This document shows, in pieces, positions 35,222-45,052 of a stretch of DNA of 64,000 bases (positions within the stretch are counted from its first letter, which is position 1; each line of letters begins with the position of its first letter). The stretch lies in assembly GCA_902495245.1 (NCBI GenBank), contig CABUWI010000001.1, positions 310,001 to 374,000 on the forward strand, given 5' to 3'. A program made the position numbers and the translations under genes. Below the pieces are notes generated by a model that worked only from the letters and a program-made list of their open reading frames with translations, had not been told where the DNA came from and made no database searches. Source of the DNA: an uncultured Porphyromonadaceae bacterium (GTDB lineage Bacteria; Bacteroidota; Bacteroidia; Bacteroidales; Muribaculaceae).

Positions 35222-37633
35222 ATGAAACCAAGAATCCACATTCTACTCACTATACTCTTTGCCGTCGTCGGCATATTCGCTGCCGACGCTCAGGTAAAAA
35301 TCCACGGCAAGGTTACCCACGGCGAAGGAGCCGACTCCGAGCCGCTGGAATTCGTTTCGGTGGCAATCAAAGGCACCGCCATCGGCACGTACACCCAACT
35401 CGACGGCACCTACTCCCTCTCGGCCCCGCAGGCCGACACGATTACTGTCGTCTTCCACTGTCTAGGCTATCACGACATCAAGCGCCAACTGATCGACGCC
35501 AAGGGCGACGTCTCGCTCAACGTGCGCATGCTCCCCGCCAACGAGCTCTCGGAAATCGAAGTAACCGAATTCCGCAAGCAGACCGACGGCATGCAGAAGA
35601 TAGACCATAAGGCCTACAGCCTCGCGGCCGACGCCAGCGGCGGCACGGTCGAGTCGCTGCTCACCACCATGGCCGGCGTCCACTCGTCGAACGAAATGAG
35701 TTCGCAATACAGCGTGCGCGGCGGCAGTTACGACGAAAACTCCGTATACATCAACGGCGTCGAAATCTACCGTCCGCAGCTTGTCAGCTCGGGCCAGCAG
35801 GAGGGTCTGAGCGTCATCAACCCCGCCATGGTCAACGCCGTCAACTTCTCAACGGGCGGCTTTCCGGCCGAATATGGCGACAAGATGAGCTCGGTGCTCG
35901 ACATCACCTACCGCCAGCCCGAAGCCTTCGAGGGCCAGGTGGCCGCGTCGCTCATGGGCGCCTCGCTCGCCATCGGCCAGGGCACCAAACGCTTCTCTCA
36001 ACTCCACGGCATTCGCTACAAGCGCAACAACTCCCTGCTCTCCTCGCTCGAGACGCGCGGCGAATACGACCCCAACTTCTTCGACTATCAGACCAACCTC
36101 AACTTCCGCATCAATCAAAAGTGGAAAGTGTCGGCCCTGGGCAACATTGCCATCAACAACTATAAGTTCAAGCCGCAGACGCGCAAGACGAACTTCGGCA
36201 CGTCGACCGACGCCAAACAGTTCACCGTCTACTTCGACGGTCAGGAAAAAGACCGGTTCGAGACCTATTTCGGCGCCGCCATGGTCAACTTCCGCCCCAA
36301 CCGCTCGATGGACTTCACCCTGCTCGCATCGGGCTACTACACCAACGAGCTGGTCAGCTACGACATTTCGGGCGAATACTGGCTCGACCAGGCCGGCAGC
36401 AGCACCGTCGGCGGCGAGCTGGGCGTGGGCAAATACAAGGAGCATGCGCGCAACCGCCTGCGCGGCTCGGTGTTCACCCTGGCCCTGCGCGGCAACACGT
36501 CAATCAGCAACCACAACCTGAGCTACGGCATCAGCTATAACACCGAAAAAATTCTCGACCGCTCGGCCGAGTGGGAGATGCGCGATTCGGCGGGCTATAC
36601 CCTGCCATTCGATCCCGACGCCGTCAAGGTCATCTTCAACCAGTCGAGTCATAACGACCTCACCTCGTCGCGCATTGCCCTGTTCATTCAAGACGCCTGG
36701 CGTTTCAACGGCGCGGGCGGGTACTGGACGGTCAACTACGGCGTGCGCGGCAGCTACTGGAGCTTCAACCGCGAATTCCTTTTCTCGCCTCGAGCCTCTG
36801 TGGGCTTCGTACCTGAAAACCACAACAGCTGGGCCTTCCGCTTCGCAACGGGCCTCTACCATCAGTCGCCCTTCTATAAGGAATATCGCCAGCCCGTCGA
36901 AGATGCCGACGGCAACATGATTGTGCGCCTCAACGACGGCATCAAGTCGCAACGCTCGCTGCAGTTCATTCTCGGCGCCGACTATTCGTTCCGCACACTC
37001 AACCGCCCATTCAAGCTCTCGGCCGAGGCTTACTATAAAGCGCTCGGACGACTGATTCCCTACGAAATCGACAACCTCAAGCTGAACTATTCGGGCGTTA
37101 ACGGCGGCTCGGGCTATGCCATGGGCGTCGACTTCAAGCTATTCGGCCAGTTCGTGCCGGGCAGTGATTCGTGGCTCTCTTTCTCGCTGATGAAGACGCA
37201 GGAGACGCTTAACGGCGTGAAAGTGCCCCGCCCCACCGACCAGCGCTATTCCGTGGCCCTATACTTCACCGACTACTTCCCCAAGTTTCCCAAGCTGAAG
37301 TTCAGCCTGCGCGGCATTTTCAGCGACGGCCTGCCCGTAACCCCGCCGCGCTCCACACGCGACAAGGGCTACTTCCGCACCCCCGCCTATAAGCGCGTGG
37401 ATATCGGCCTGAGCTACGCCCTCCTCTCGCCGCGCGGCGACAACGAGCCGAAGCGCACCGGCTTCCGGGGATACTTCAAGAGCATCTGGCTCGGCGTCGA
37501 CTGCTTCAACCTGCTCGACATTTCCAACGTCAGCTCCTACTATTGGGTTACCGACGTGAACGACATTCAGTATGCCGTGCCCAACTATCTGACCCGCCGG
37601 CAATTCAACGTCCGTCTGACCGTAGACTTCTAA
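35222..37633 (+). CDS. TonB-dependent outer-membrane receptor
   Basis: 803 residues. Signal peptide (1-23, ends ADAQ), then a carboxypeptidase-regulatory-like domain (KIHGKVTHG...GTYTQLDGTYSLSAP...CLGYHDIKR, about 24-105), plug domain (SLLTTMAGVHSSNEMSSQYSVRGGSYDENSVYI region split at 145-180), and a 22-strand-type barrel ending in aromatic Phe. It lacks a SusD partner, so it is not a typical polysaccharide-utilisation SusC pair; ligand unknown. An AAGGAG sequence abuts the ATG, unusual for this phylum. Confidence 0.92.
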   Translation: MKPRIHILLTILFAVVGIFAADAQVKIHGKVTHGEGADSEPLEFVSVAIKGTAIGTYTQLDGTYSLSAPQADTITVVFHCLGYHDIKRQLIDAKGDVSLNVRMLPANELSEIEVTEFRKQTDGMQKIDHKAYSLAADASGGTVESLLTTMAGVHSSNEMSSQYSVRGGSYDENSVYINGVEIYRPQLVSSGQQEGLSVINPAMVNAVNFSTGGFPAEYGDKMSSVLDITYRQPEAFEGQVAASLMGASLAIGQGTKRFSQLHGIRYKRNNSLLSSLETRGEYDPNFFDYQTNLNFRINQKWKVSALGNIAINNYKFKPQTRKTNFGTSTDAKQFTVYFDGQEKDRFETYFGAAMVNFRPNRSMDFTLLASGYYTNELVSYDISGEYWLDQAGSSTVGGELGVGKYKEHARNRLRGSVFTLALRGNTSISNHNLSYGISYNTEKILDRSAEWEMRDSAGYTLPFDPDAVKVIFNQSSHNDLTSSRIALFIQDAWRFNGAGGYWTVNYGVRGSYWSFNREFLFSPRASVGFVPENHNSWAFRFATGLYHQSPFYKEYRQPVEDADGNMIVRLNDGIKSQRSLQFILGADYSFRTLNRPFKLSAEAYYKALGRLIPYEIDNLKLNYSGVNGGSGYAMGVDFKLFGQFVPGSDSWLSFSLMKTQETLNGVKVPRPTDQRYSVALYFTDYFPKFPKLKFSLRGIFSDGLPVTPPRSTRDKGYFRTPAYKRVDIGLSYALLSPRGDNEPKRTGFRGYFKSIWLGVDCFNLLDISNVSSYYWVTDVNDIQYAVPNYLTRRQFNVRLTVDF

Positions 37634-37646
37634 CCCTCTGAAATTT

Positions 37647-38801
37647 ATGATTATCGCAATCATTCTTCTGGGCGCGGCGCTGCTTGCCTCCAGCGTCTAT
37701 GCTGCCGTGCTCCACACGCGCCTTCAGGCAAGCAAGTCGGAGGCCGAGCGCCTGCGCGGCGACGACGAGCGCTTCCGCGCCGTGGCCGCACGCATGCTCG
37801 ACGAGTCGCGCCGCTCGCTCAGCGAAGACACGGCCCGACAGATGACTGACCTGCTCGACCCTCTGCGACGCAACATCGAGAACTTCAACCGCACAATCGA
37901 CGAGAAATACACCCGCGAGGCCTCCGAGCGCTTTGCGCTGCGCGAGAAAATCGATGAGCTCCATCGCCTGAACCTCTCGCTCGGCCTTGAGGCCAAACAG
38001 CTGGCCGACGCTCTGCGCGGCAACGGCAAGGTGCAGGGCGACTGGGGCGAAATGATTCTGACCCGACTGCTCGAGCAGGCCGGATTCACCGAAGGACGCG
38101 AGTTCGAGACTCAATCAAACTTCAAAGACCCCGAGGGCGGCGCCAACCGGCGTCCCGACGTGTTGGTGCGCTTTCCCGACAACGGCTGCGTGGTCATCGA
38201 CTCGAAGGCGTCGCTGACGGCCTACGTCAACCTCTGCGCCGCCGAATCAGACGCCGACCGCCAGGCGGCCTCCGCCGCCCACGTCCTCTCCGTGCGCAAC
38301 CACGTCCGCGAACTTGCCGCCAAGAATTATCAGGATTTCGTGGGCAGCGACCGCCGCCTCGATTTCGTGCTCATGTTCATTCCGAACGAGGGCGCATATC
38401 TGGCCGCACTTCAGGCCGCGCCCGAACTCTGGCAGGAGGCCTACGACAAGCGAGTGCTCATCATCTCGCCCACCCATCTCTTCTCAGTCTTGAAAATGGT
38501 GCAGCAGATGTGGCGCCACGACGACCAGTCGCGCCATGCGGCCAAAATCGCCGTTGACGCCGGCAACCTCTACGACAAGTTTGTAGGTTTCGTTGGCGAT
38601 ATGACAGCCGTGGAGTCAAAACTGAACCAAGCAATGGCAGCCCATCAGAACGCCATGCGCAAGCTCCACACGGGCCCCGGCAACATCGTGCGCCGCATCG
38701 AATCTCTGCGCACCATGGGCGCGAAAGCTACCAAATCCCTACCCTCCGACCTCCTCGACAAGTCAGATTCGTCAGACGACCTCTCGCAGCTCTCTGACTA
38801 A
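37647..38801 (+). CDS. rmuC: DNA recombination protein RmuC
   Basis: 384 residues. One N-terminal membrane helix (2-22), a coiled coil (about 25-115), then the RmuC nuclease-like domain: GKVQGDWGEMILTRLLEQAG, NRRPDVLVRFPDN, VIDSKASLTAY (PD-(D/E)xK-like Asp and Lys). RmuC limits inversions at short inverted repeats. Its last 30 bp overlap the convergent flavoprotein gene. Confidence 0.93.
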   Translation: MIIAIILLGAALLASSVYAAVLHTRLQASKSEAERLRGDDERFRAVAARMLDESRRSLSEDTARQMTDLLDPLRRNIENFNRTIDEKYTREASERFALREKIDELHRLNLSLGLEAKQLADALRGNGKVQGDWGEMILTRLLEQAGFTEGREFETQSNFKDPEGGANRRPDVLVRFPDNGCVVIDSKASLTAYVNLCAAESDADRQAASAAHVLSVRNHVRELAAKNYQDFVGSDRRLDFVLMFIPNEGAYLAALQAAPELWQEAYDKRVLIISPTHLFSVLKMVQQMWRHDDQSRHAAKIAVDAGNLYDKFVGFVGDMTAVESKLNQAMAAHQNAMRKLHTGPGNIVRRIESLRTMGAKATKSLPSDLLDKSDSSDDLSQLSD

Positions 38802-40337
38802 CGCTTCGGCGGCGCGGTCGCCGTCGATGGCGGCGCTGACAATGCCGCCGGCATAGCCTGCGCCCTCTCCGGCGGGATAGAACCGGTTGAGCGCCGTGTG
38901 GCAGAGCGTTTCGGGGTCGCGCGGAATCCTGACCGGAGCCGACGTGCGCGTTTCGCAGCCAATCACGGTGGCCTGCTCAGTGGCAAATCCGCGCTGCTTG
39001 CGGTCGAAGTCGGCAAAGCCGCGTTGCAGCCTCGTTGCAATCTCTTCGGGCAGCAACCGGTCCACACGAGCGGGATAGATGCCGGCAGTATAGGCCGTCG
39101 TATTGAGCGATTTCGACGGCCGGCCGGCCATGAAGTCGGTCATGCGCTGCGCCGGAGCTGCCTGCGAGCCGTCGCCGGCGGCAAAGAATCTGCGCTCAAT
39201 GCGTTCCTGATAGTCCATCATCTTGAGCGGCGAATCACCTTCGACATCTTCGGGCAGCAGTTCGACCACCATGCCCGAATTGGCCCAGCGTGTGCCGCGC
39301 GATGCGGGCGACATGCCGTTGACCACCGACAGTCCCGGCTCGCTCGCTGCCGGAATGATGTAGCCGCCGGGACACATGCAGAACGAATAGACGGCACGGC
39401 CGTCAACACGCGTCAGCATCGAATATTCGGCCGCAGGCAAGTATTTTCCGCGCCCCTTGGGCGAGTGATATTGCAAGCGGTCAATCAGCTCCTGCGGGTG
39501 CTCGATGCGCACGCCGACGGCCAGGCCCTTGGGTTGCAGTTCGGCGCCGTCGGCCAGCAGAAAGCGATAGACGTCGCGCGCGGAGTGGCCTGTGGCAAGA
39601 ATGACAGGGCCGCGACATTCCGTGCCGTCGGCAAGGCGCACGCCCTCTACCCGACCGTCGCCGACAATCAGCCCCGTAACCTTTGTCTGAAACCTCACTT
39701 CGCCTCCGCAGCTGATAATGGTCTCCCTGATGGCCTTGATGACCTTGGGGAGCTTGTCGGAGCCTATGTGAGGGTGCGCGTCGACCAATATGTCCGGACT
39801 TGCGCCGTGGGCTGCAAGCACCGAAAGCACCTTGTCAACGGGGCCGCGTTTTTTGCTGCGCGTGTAGAGCTTGCCGTCGGAGTATGCGCCCGCACCGCCC
39901 TCGCCGAAACAATAGTTGCTTTCGGGGTCAACGATGCCCTCGCGGGATATGGCGGCCATGTCGGCGCGCCGCGAGTCGACGTCCTTGCCGCGCTCAAGCA
40001 ATATCGGCCTGACCCCTTCTTCAATCAGCCGCAACGACGCAAACAGTCCGGCCGGACCGGCGCCGACCACTATGGCCTCGGGGGCGTCGGGCGGCAGCGG
40101 CTTGTAGTCCGGGGCCTGAATCAGCTCCGAGGCCGACATGGGCGGTTCGTCAACGGTTACAATCAGGTCAAGATTGACCATCACGCGGCGCTGGCGTGCG
40201 TCGATGCTGCGCTTGCGCGGCGTGATGGAGGTTATGCGGTTGGCGTCGACGTTGAGAGCCGTCGACACGTGAGCCAGAAGGCGCAGCGGCTCGTAGGCCG
40301 TTTCGGGCGCCACGCGCACCTGAATCTGCTCTCTCAT
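38772..40337 (-). CDS. FAD-dependent oxidoreductase (COG2509 type)
   Basis: 521 residues. After an N-terminal domain (about 1-90) the FAD loop is VVGAGPAGLFASLRLIEEG with ERGKDVDSRR. FGEGGAGAYSDGKLYTR and CPGGYIIPAASE are characteristic of this uncharacterised dehydrogenase family. The C-terminus carries GEGAGYAGGI, completing the nucleotide site. Substrate unknown. Last gene of the dnaN-led cluster, start overlapping the MATE stop by 4 bp, tail overlapping rmuC. Confidence 0.9.
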   Translation of the reverse strand: MREQIQVRVAPETAYEPLRLLAHVSTALNVDANRITSITPRKRSIDARQRRVMVNLDLIVTVDEPPMSASELIQAPDYKPLPPDAPEAIVVGAGPAGLFASLRLIEEGVRPILLERGKDVDSRRADMAAISREGIVDPESNYCFGEGGAGAYSDGKLYTRSKKRGPVDKVLSVLAAHGASPDILVDAHPHIGSDKLPKVIKAIRETIISCGGEVRFQTKVTGLIVGDGRVEGVRLADGTECRGPVILATGHSARDVYRFLLADGAELQPKGLAVGVRIEHPQELIDRLQYHSPKGRGKYLPAAEYSMLTRVDGRAVYSFCMCPGGYIIPAASEPGLSVVNGMSPASRGTRWANSGMVVELLPEDVEGDSPLKMMDYQERIERRFFAAGDGSQAAPAQRMTDFMAGRPSKSLNTTAYTAGIYPARVDRLLPEEIATRLQRGFADFDRKQRGFATEQATVIGCETRTSAPVRIPRDPETLCHTALNRFYPAGEGAGYAGGIVSAAIDGDRAAEALVRELREVV

Positions 40338-41707
40338 TTTTGCAGGGTTTTGAATTTACGGTTGAGACGACGCTGAACGATAACCAGCGTAACGACGGTG
40401 ATTACGAACGAAATGAAGTCGCTGCCGGCCATCGACAGCCACACGCCGTCCACTCCCCATATGCCGGGCAGAATCAGCAGCAGCGGCAACAGGAAGACCA
40501 ACTGGCGCGTAACGCTCAGAAAAATTGACAGCTGCGGCTTGCCGATGCTCTGAAAGAAGTTCTGAATCACAATGGCAGCTCCGATGAGCGGATAGCAGAG
40601 CAGAACAATGCGGAAGCCGTCGCGGCTCAGACGGATAAGCGTGGCGTCGTCAGTGAACATGCGCGTAACCTCGTCAGGGAAGAGTTCGGTTACGATAAAG
40701 CCGAAAATGGTAACGGCCGAGCCGACCCAGATGCCCAGGCGCAGGGTCTTTTTGACGCGGTCCCAGCGCCCGGCGCCGTAATTATATCCGAGAATCGGCT
40801 GCATGCCCTGCGTAATGCCCATCACGACCATAAGGAAGAACATGGTTACGCGATTGACAATGCCGAACGCGCCGACCGCCATGTTGCCGTCGGCACCGCC
40901 ATAATCGAGCAGCGATTTGTTGATGAACACGACCACGACGCACGCACAGACGTTAATCAGGAACGGCGACAGGCCGATGGCATATATTTTGCGGGCAATC
41001 GAGGGCACGAACCAGCGGGCCGAGCGCGAGAAGCGCACAAAGCTCTTGTGCGAGAAGAAATGGGCCACCACCCAGATGCAGGCGGCCGTCTGACCGCAGA
41101 CCGTGGCCAGGGCGGCACCCCAGATGCCCCATTTGAAACCGAAAATAAAAATCGGTGCAAGCACTACGTTGACGCCCACCGAGAGCAGCGCCGAAATCAT
41201 GGCCTTGGAGGGATAGCCCGTGGCGCGCATCACGTTGTTGAGCGAGATGAACACAAAGGCTATCGGCGTTCCGAGCAGAATTATAGCCATAAAATCGCGC
41301 GCATAAGGCAGCGTCTCGGGCGTGGCGCCGAAAAGACGCAGAATGTCGTCGAGCCATATGAGCGACAGGCCGCCGAACACCACGGCATGGACCAGGCTGA
41401 GCAGAACCACGTTGTGCAACACATTCGTTGCCTTGTCTACATCTTTCTGGCCGAGAAATATCGACGAGATGGTCGAGCCGCCCACGGCGATGAGCAGACA
41501 GAAGGCTATGACCAGATTCATCAGCGGGAACGTGATTGCGAGGCCGGTAATTGCCAGCGCACCGACGCCGCGGCCAATGAAAATGGAGTCGATTATGTTG
41601 TAGAGCGACGTTACGGTGCTGGCAATCACCGCCGGCACCGAATATTGCAGCAGGAGGCGCCCGATCGACCTCGTGCCGAGAGTCAGGGGAGATTCACCCG
41701 CGGCCAT
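40334..41707 (-). CDS. MATE family efflux transporter
   Basis: 457 residues with about 12 membrane segments in two similar halves. The first half begins LGTRSIGRLLLQYSVPAV and contains NIIDSIFIGRGVGALAITGL, typical of MATE proteins of the DinF/NorM superfamily; the second half repeats this in NRVTMFFLMVVMGITQGMQPI. It probably exports cationic compounds using Na+ or H+; substrate not predictable. Packed 3 bp after rlmB. Confidence 0.92.
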   Translation of the reverse strand: MAAGESPLTLGTRSIGRLLLQYSVPAVIASTVTSLYNIIDSIFIGRGVGALAITGLAITFPLMNLVIAFCLLIAVGGSTISSIFLGQKDVDKATNVLHNVVLLSLVHAVVFGGLSLIWLDDILRLFGATPETLPYARDFMAIILLGTPIAFVFISLNNVMRATGYPSKAMISALLSVGVNVVLAPIFIFGFKWGIWGAALATVCGQTAACIWVVAHFFSHKSFVRFSRSARWFVPSIARKIYAIGLSPFLINVCACVVVVFINKSLLDYGGADGNMAVGAFGIVNRVTMFFLMVVMGITQGMQPILGYNYGAGRWDRVKKTLRLGIWVGSAVTIFGFIVTELFPDEVTRMFTDDATLIRLSRDGFRIVLLCYPLIGAAIVIQNFFQSIGKPQLSIFLSVTRQLVFLLPLLLILPGIWGVDGVWLSMAGSDFISFVITVVTLVIVQRRLNRKFKTLQK

Positions 41708-41710
41708 GGC

Positions 41711-42466
41711 TCACTCGACTTCGAGATTGGCTTCAAGACGCTGGCGCACTACTTCGTACATCATGACGCCGGCGGCCACCGACACGTTGAGCGACCCGAT
41801 TTTGCCGAACATCGGAATGGCGGCCGAGCAGTCGGCCTGCTTCATGACTTCGGGCGAGATGCCTACGTCTTCGGCACCGAGCACAAGGGCCACGGGTACG
41901 GTGTAGTCAACAGTCGTGTAGTTTACGGCGCTCTTCTCGCTCACGGCCACAATCTTATAGCCGTTGTCGCGCAGAAAGCGCACGGCAAGCGCAGCCGACC
42001 GCTCGCGACACACGGGAATGTGATGCAGCGCGCCTGCCGACGTCTTGATGGCGTCGCCACCCACGCTGACACTACCGTGTTCGGGAATGACAATGGCGTC
42101 GGCGCCGACACATTCGGCCGTGCGGGCAATGGCGCCGAAGTTGCGCACGTCGGTAATGCCGTCGAGCACGATGATGAAAGGCAGACGCCCCTCTTCATAG
42201 AGCTGCGGCACGAGAAAGTCGAGCCGGTGGTAGGTAACGGCACTGAGCACCGCCAGGACGCCCTGATGGTTCTTGCGCGTGATGCGGTCGATTGTCTGCC
42301 CGGGCACGCGGCGCACAACCACGCGGTTGGCGCGGGCAAGTTCCAGAAGCTCACCCACAAGGTCGCCGTGCAGATCTTTTTTTATCAGAATCTTGTCTAT
42401 ATCCTTGCCGGCCTCGATTGCCTCGGCCACGGCACGGATACCGAAAATATAGTCAGTCTTTTCCAT
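41711..42466 (-). CDS. rlmB: 23S rRNA 2'-O-methyltransferase (TrmH/RlmB family)
   Basis: 251 residues from ATG 42466 (MEKTDYIFGIRAV); a TTG five codons upstream is possible but weaker. The N-terminal substrate-binding domain (1-75) is followed by a SpoU knot: DGITDVRNFGAIARTAE, GAEDVGIS and a final IPMFGKIGSLNVSVAAGV, which binds S-adenosylmethionine. It is probably RlmB, methylating G2251 of 23S rRNA; TrmH-type activity on tRNA is less likely. Its start lies inside the recN end. Confidence 0.9.
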   Translation of the reverse strand: MEKTDYIFGIRAVAEAIEAGKDIDKILIKKDLHGDLVGELLELARANRVVVRRVPGQTIDRITRKNHQGVLAVLSAVTYHRLDFLVPQLYEEGRLPFIIVLDGITDVRNFGAIARTAECVGADAIVIPEHGSVSVGGDAIKTSAGALHHIPVCRERSAALAVRFLRDNGYKIVAVSEKSAVNYTTVDYTVPVALVLGAEDVGISPEVMKQADCSAAIPMFGKIGSLNVSVAAGVMMYEVVRQRLEANLEVE

Positions 42467-44132
42467 TTCTTGAATTTTCAATTAAAGCGCGGGCGTTTGC
42501 CAGGGCCGCGGCGTCGGTGGCCGAGCCGCTTAACATCAGGGCCAGTTCGCCGAGGCGCTCGGCGTCAGAGAGGCGGCGAATGCGCGTATGCGTCGCCTCG
42601 GCGTCATCTTCCTTGAACACCTTGAAATGGCTCTCGCCCATGGCCGCAACCTGCGGCAGGTGGGTAATGGTTATGATTTGCAGCCGCTCGGCAATCTGAC
42701 GCATCATGCGGCCCATGCGGTTGGCCACGTCGCCGCTCACCCCGGTGTCGACTTCGTCGAACACGATTGAGGGCAACTGCAGCCGGCCGGCAATTATCGA
42801 CTTGATGCTGAGCATCAGGCGCGACACTTCGCCGCCCGAGGCCGCGCCCTTGACCGGCTGCGGAGTCTGGTTCTTGTTGAAGGCAAAGCGGAACTCCACG
42901 CGGTCGCTGCCGTCGGGGCCGAGTCGGCCGGCGTTGTCAACGGCGATTTCGCAGCGCAGGTTGGACATGCCCAACGGTTGAGCCGCCGCAAGAAGCTCGT
43001 CGGCGAATCGGCCGGCGGCATCTTTGCGCCGCGCGGTGAGCTCGCGGGCTGTGGCCGTGGCTTTTTTGCGCGCCTTGTCGGCGGCTTTTTGCAGTTCGTC
43101 GAGCGTAACGTCGCTGTCGCCGATGGTTTCGAGCCGGCCGCGCAGTTCGTCGCGAATGGCAATCAGCGCCTCTACAGAGTCGACGCGGTGCAGGCTCTCA
43201 AGCGAGTATAGCTCGCCGAGACGTTCTTCTATACGGTCAAGTGCATCGGGGTCGGCGCCGAGATTGGCATCATAGTCGGCCAAGGTTTCGGCAATGTCCT
43301 GAATCTCCACGCGGGCCGATTCAAGGCGTGAGGCAAGCTCGGAGACGCCTTCGAGCACCTCGCCGAGCTCTTCGACGGCGCCGACGGCATCGTTCAGACG
43401 CCCGAGCGCCGGGGAGTCGCCTTCGGTCAGCGCCTCGAGCGCGTCGGTGAGCGTCTGCTTTATCTGCGTCATGTTGGCCTGCAGTTCGCGCTCGCTTTCA
43501 AGCTCTTCCTGCTCGCCGGCAACGAGCCGGGCATCGTCGAGTTTGCCGAGCCGGAAGCGGATAAACTCTTCGTCGGCGCGATTGCGCTCAATGGCCTGCC
43601 GCGTCTCCTCGAGTGCCTTTTCTGCCGCGCGCCATTCGGCATATTCCCGGCCGTAACGTTCGAGCAGCGCGCCGTTTTCGGCCACGCTGTCAAGAATCTG
43701 CAGCTGGTAGGCGGCCTCGGCCAGGAGGCGGTTCTGGTTCTGCGAGTGAATGTCGATGAGCCGGCTGCCGAGGTCTGAGAGTTTGTCGAGCGTTACGGGC
43801 GTATCGTTGACGAATGCGCGCGAGCGGCCTCCGGGTGCGATTTCGCGACGAAGAATGCACTCTTTGTCGTCCCAGTCAAGGTCGTTTTCGGCTGCCCACT
43901 GCGCAAGTCGCGGCAGCGCCGAGACGTCAAACGCGCCTTCGACCACCGATTTGCGGTCGTCGCGTCTGATGGCTTTTGCGTCGGCTCTGGCGCCGAGCAG
44001 CAGCGACAGCGCGCCGAGCATGATTGATTTGCCGGCACCGGTCTCGCCCGTAATGATGTTGAACCCGGGCGTGAACTCGATTTCAAGCGAGTCTATCAGG
44101 GCGTAGTTGGCTATAGAGAGGCGGCTAATCAT
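42453..44132 (-). CDS. recN: DNA repair protein RecN
   Basis: 559 residues. SMC-like ATPase: Walker A GETGAGKS (29-36), a long coiled coil (about 150-370), signature ASGGEVSRLMLSIK and Walker B SIVFDEVDTGVSG near the C-terminus. RecN gathers broken DNA ends during double-strand break repair. The start overlaps the DUF4835 stop by 4 bp, and dfp-DUF4835-recN order is a recurring Bacteroidota arrangement. Confidence 0.95.
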   Translation of the reverse strand: MISRLSIANYALIDSLEIEFTPGFNIITGETGAGKSIMLGALSLLLGARADAKAIRRDDRKSVVEGAFDVSALPRLAQWAAENDLDWDDKECILRREIAPGGRSRAFVNDTPVTLDKLSDLGSRLIDIHSQNQNRLLAEAAYQLQILDSVAENGALLERYGREYAEWRAAEKALEETRQAIERNRADEEFIRFRLGKLDDARLVAGEQEELESERELQANMTQIKQTLTDALEALTEGDSPALGRLNDAVGAVEELGEVLEGVSELASRLESARVEIQDIAETLADYDANLGADPDALDRIEERLGELYSLESLHRVDSVEALIAIRDELRGRLETIGDSDVTLDELQKAADKARKKATATARELTARRKDAAGRFADELLAAAQPLGMSNLRCEIAVDNAGRLGPDGSDRVEFRFAFNKNQTPQPVKGAASGGEVSRLMLSIKSIIAGRLQLPSIVFDEVDTGVSGDVANRMGRMMRQIAERLQIITITHLPQVAAMGESHFKVFKEDDAEATHTRIRRLSDAERLGELALMLSGSATDAAALANARALIENSRNGKD

Positions 44133-45043
44133 TTTTCAGGACCTTTCTTGATTTCGTTCAGTCGTTTGTGGTCGGTCGGCCAGAGGGGATAGAGCGTCTC
44201 GTAAACGCGGTCGCGCTCGGTCTGCTGCGCCTTTGAGTAGACGTTGACCAGCTCGTCGAGCTTCGAGTCGCGCGTCATTGAGAGCGCAACCGACATGGGC
44301 TGCACGTCGTAGACGGCTTTCAAGATGTCGAGCGTCTCGGTGATGTTGGCCCTCCCTTTGTCGGGGCTCTGAGACATCTCGTCGAGGCCTGTGCGATGAT
44401 AGCGATAGATGAAGTCGCGCATCTTTTCGGTCTGCGGCGAGGTATAAGCCTCCAGAATGGCCGAGCGGTTTTTGTTGTCTTCAAAGGCTTTCCAGCCCAC
44501 TTCGCCCGACGACTGCGCTTCCTGCACAATCATCTTCAGCCGCTCCCAGAACGGCTCGCCGCCCTTGGGTGCGAAGCTGTCGAAGTCGAGCGCCATGAAG
44601 AGATAGGCATAGAAGTTCAAGATGGCCGTCAGCTGGCTTTCCATGCCGTTGAGGCTGAATGTGAGCGGCTCGCCCTCCTGATAGGAGAAGTCTATCTTTG
44701 TGTCGCGGAAGTTGACGAGCGTCGTCGTGTATGTGCTGTTATAGACCGGGCGGCTCGACTGCACCTGGAGCGTGCCCTTTGCCATGCCGTCTTTATATTC
44801 CGTGATGGTGAAAAACAGTCGGCAGTCAATCTTCTCGTTCGACGCCAGTTGCGCTTCCGAGAATTTGGTCGTGTTCATATATTCCGTGATTGACTCCTTG
44901 AGAGTTTCAAACATGGATTTCGAAGCGTTTTCGACCGACTGCGTGTTCACCTCGACGGTGCAGTTCAGTTCCTGTGCCGCCGCCGTCATGGGCAGCAGGC
45001 ACAAGGCCATGATTATTGCGTATTTCAGAGAGAGAGTTTTCAA
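44129..45043 (-). CDS. DUF4835 (PorD-like) exported protein
   Basis: 304 residues. Signal peptide 1-23 (ends TAAAQ), followed by LNCTVEVNTQSVENASKSMFETLK, the DUF4835 start. Databases link this family with type IX secretion (PorD), and it normally sits beside coaBC and recN as here. The protein ends hydrophilic, no barrel evident. Role in this organism inferred only from family and context; no other T9SS gene lies in the window. Confidence 0.85.
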   Translation of the reverse strand: MKTLSLKYAIIMALCLLPMTAAAQELNCTVEVNTQSVENASKSMFETLKESITEYMNTTKFSEAQLASNEKIDCRLFFTITEYKDGMAKGTLQVQSSRPVYNSTYTTTLVNFRDTKIDFSYQEGEPLTFSLNGMESQLTAILNFYAYLFMALDFDSFAPKGGEPFWERLKMIVQEAQSSGEVGWKAFEDNKNRSAILEAYTSPQTEKMRDFIYRYHRTGLDEMSQSPDKGRANITETLDILKAVYDVQPMSVALSMTRDSKLDELVNVYSKAQQTERDRVYETLYPLWPTDHKRLNEIKKGPEK

Positions 45044-45052
45044 CTTGTTGTT

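Noticed and set aside
35222..37633. SusC-type receptor of a polysaccharide utilisation locus
   Set aside because: No susD follows; the next gene is rmuC. The protein is of a stand-alone TonB receptor type.
38898..40376. 492-codon plus-strand ORF opposite the flavoprotein
   Set aside because: Antisense shadow; the minus-strand gene has clear FAD motifs and operon context.
41048..42616. 522-codon plus-strand ORF across MATE, rlmB and recN
   Set aside because: Spans three recognised minus-strand genes; no motif, basic and His-rich like other shadows.
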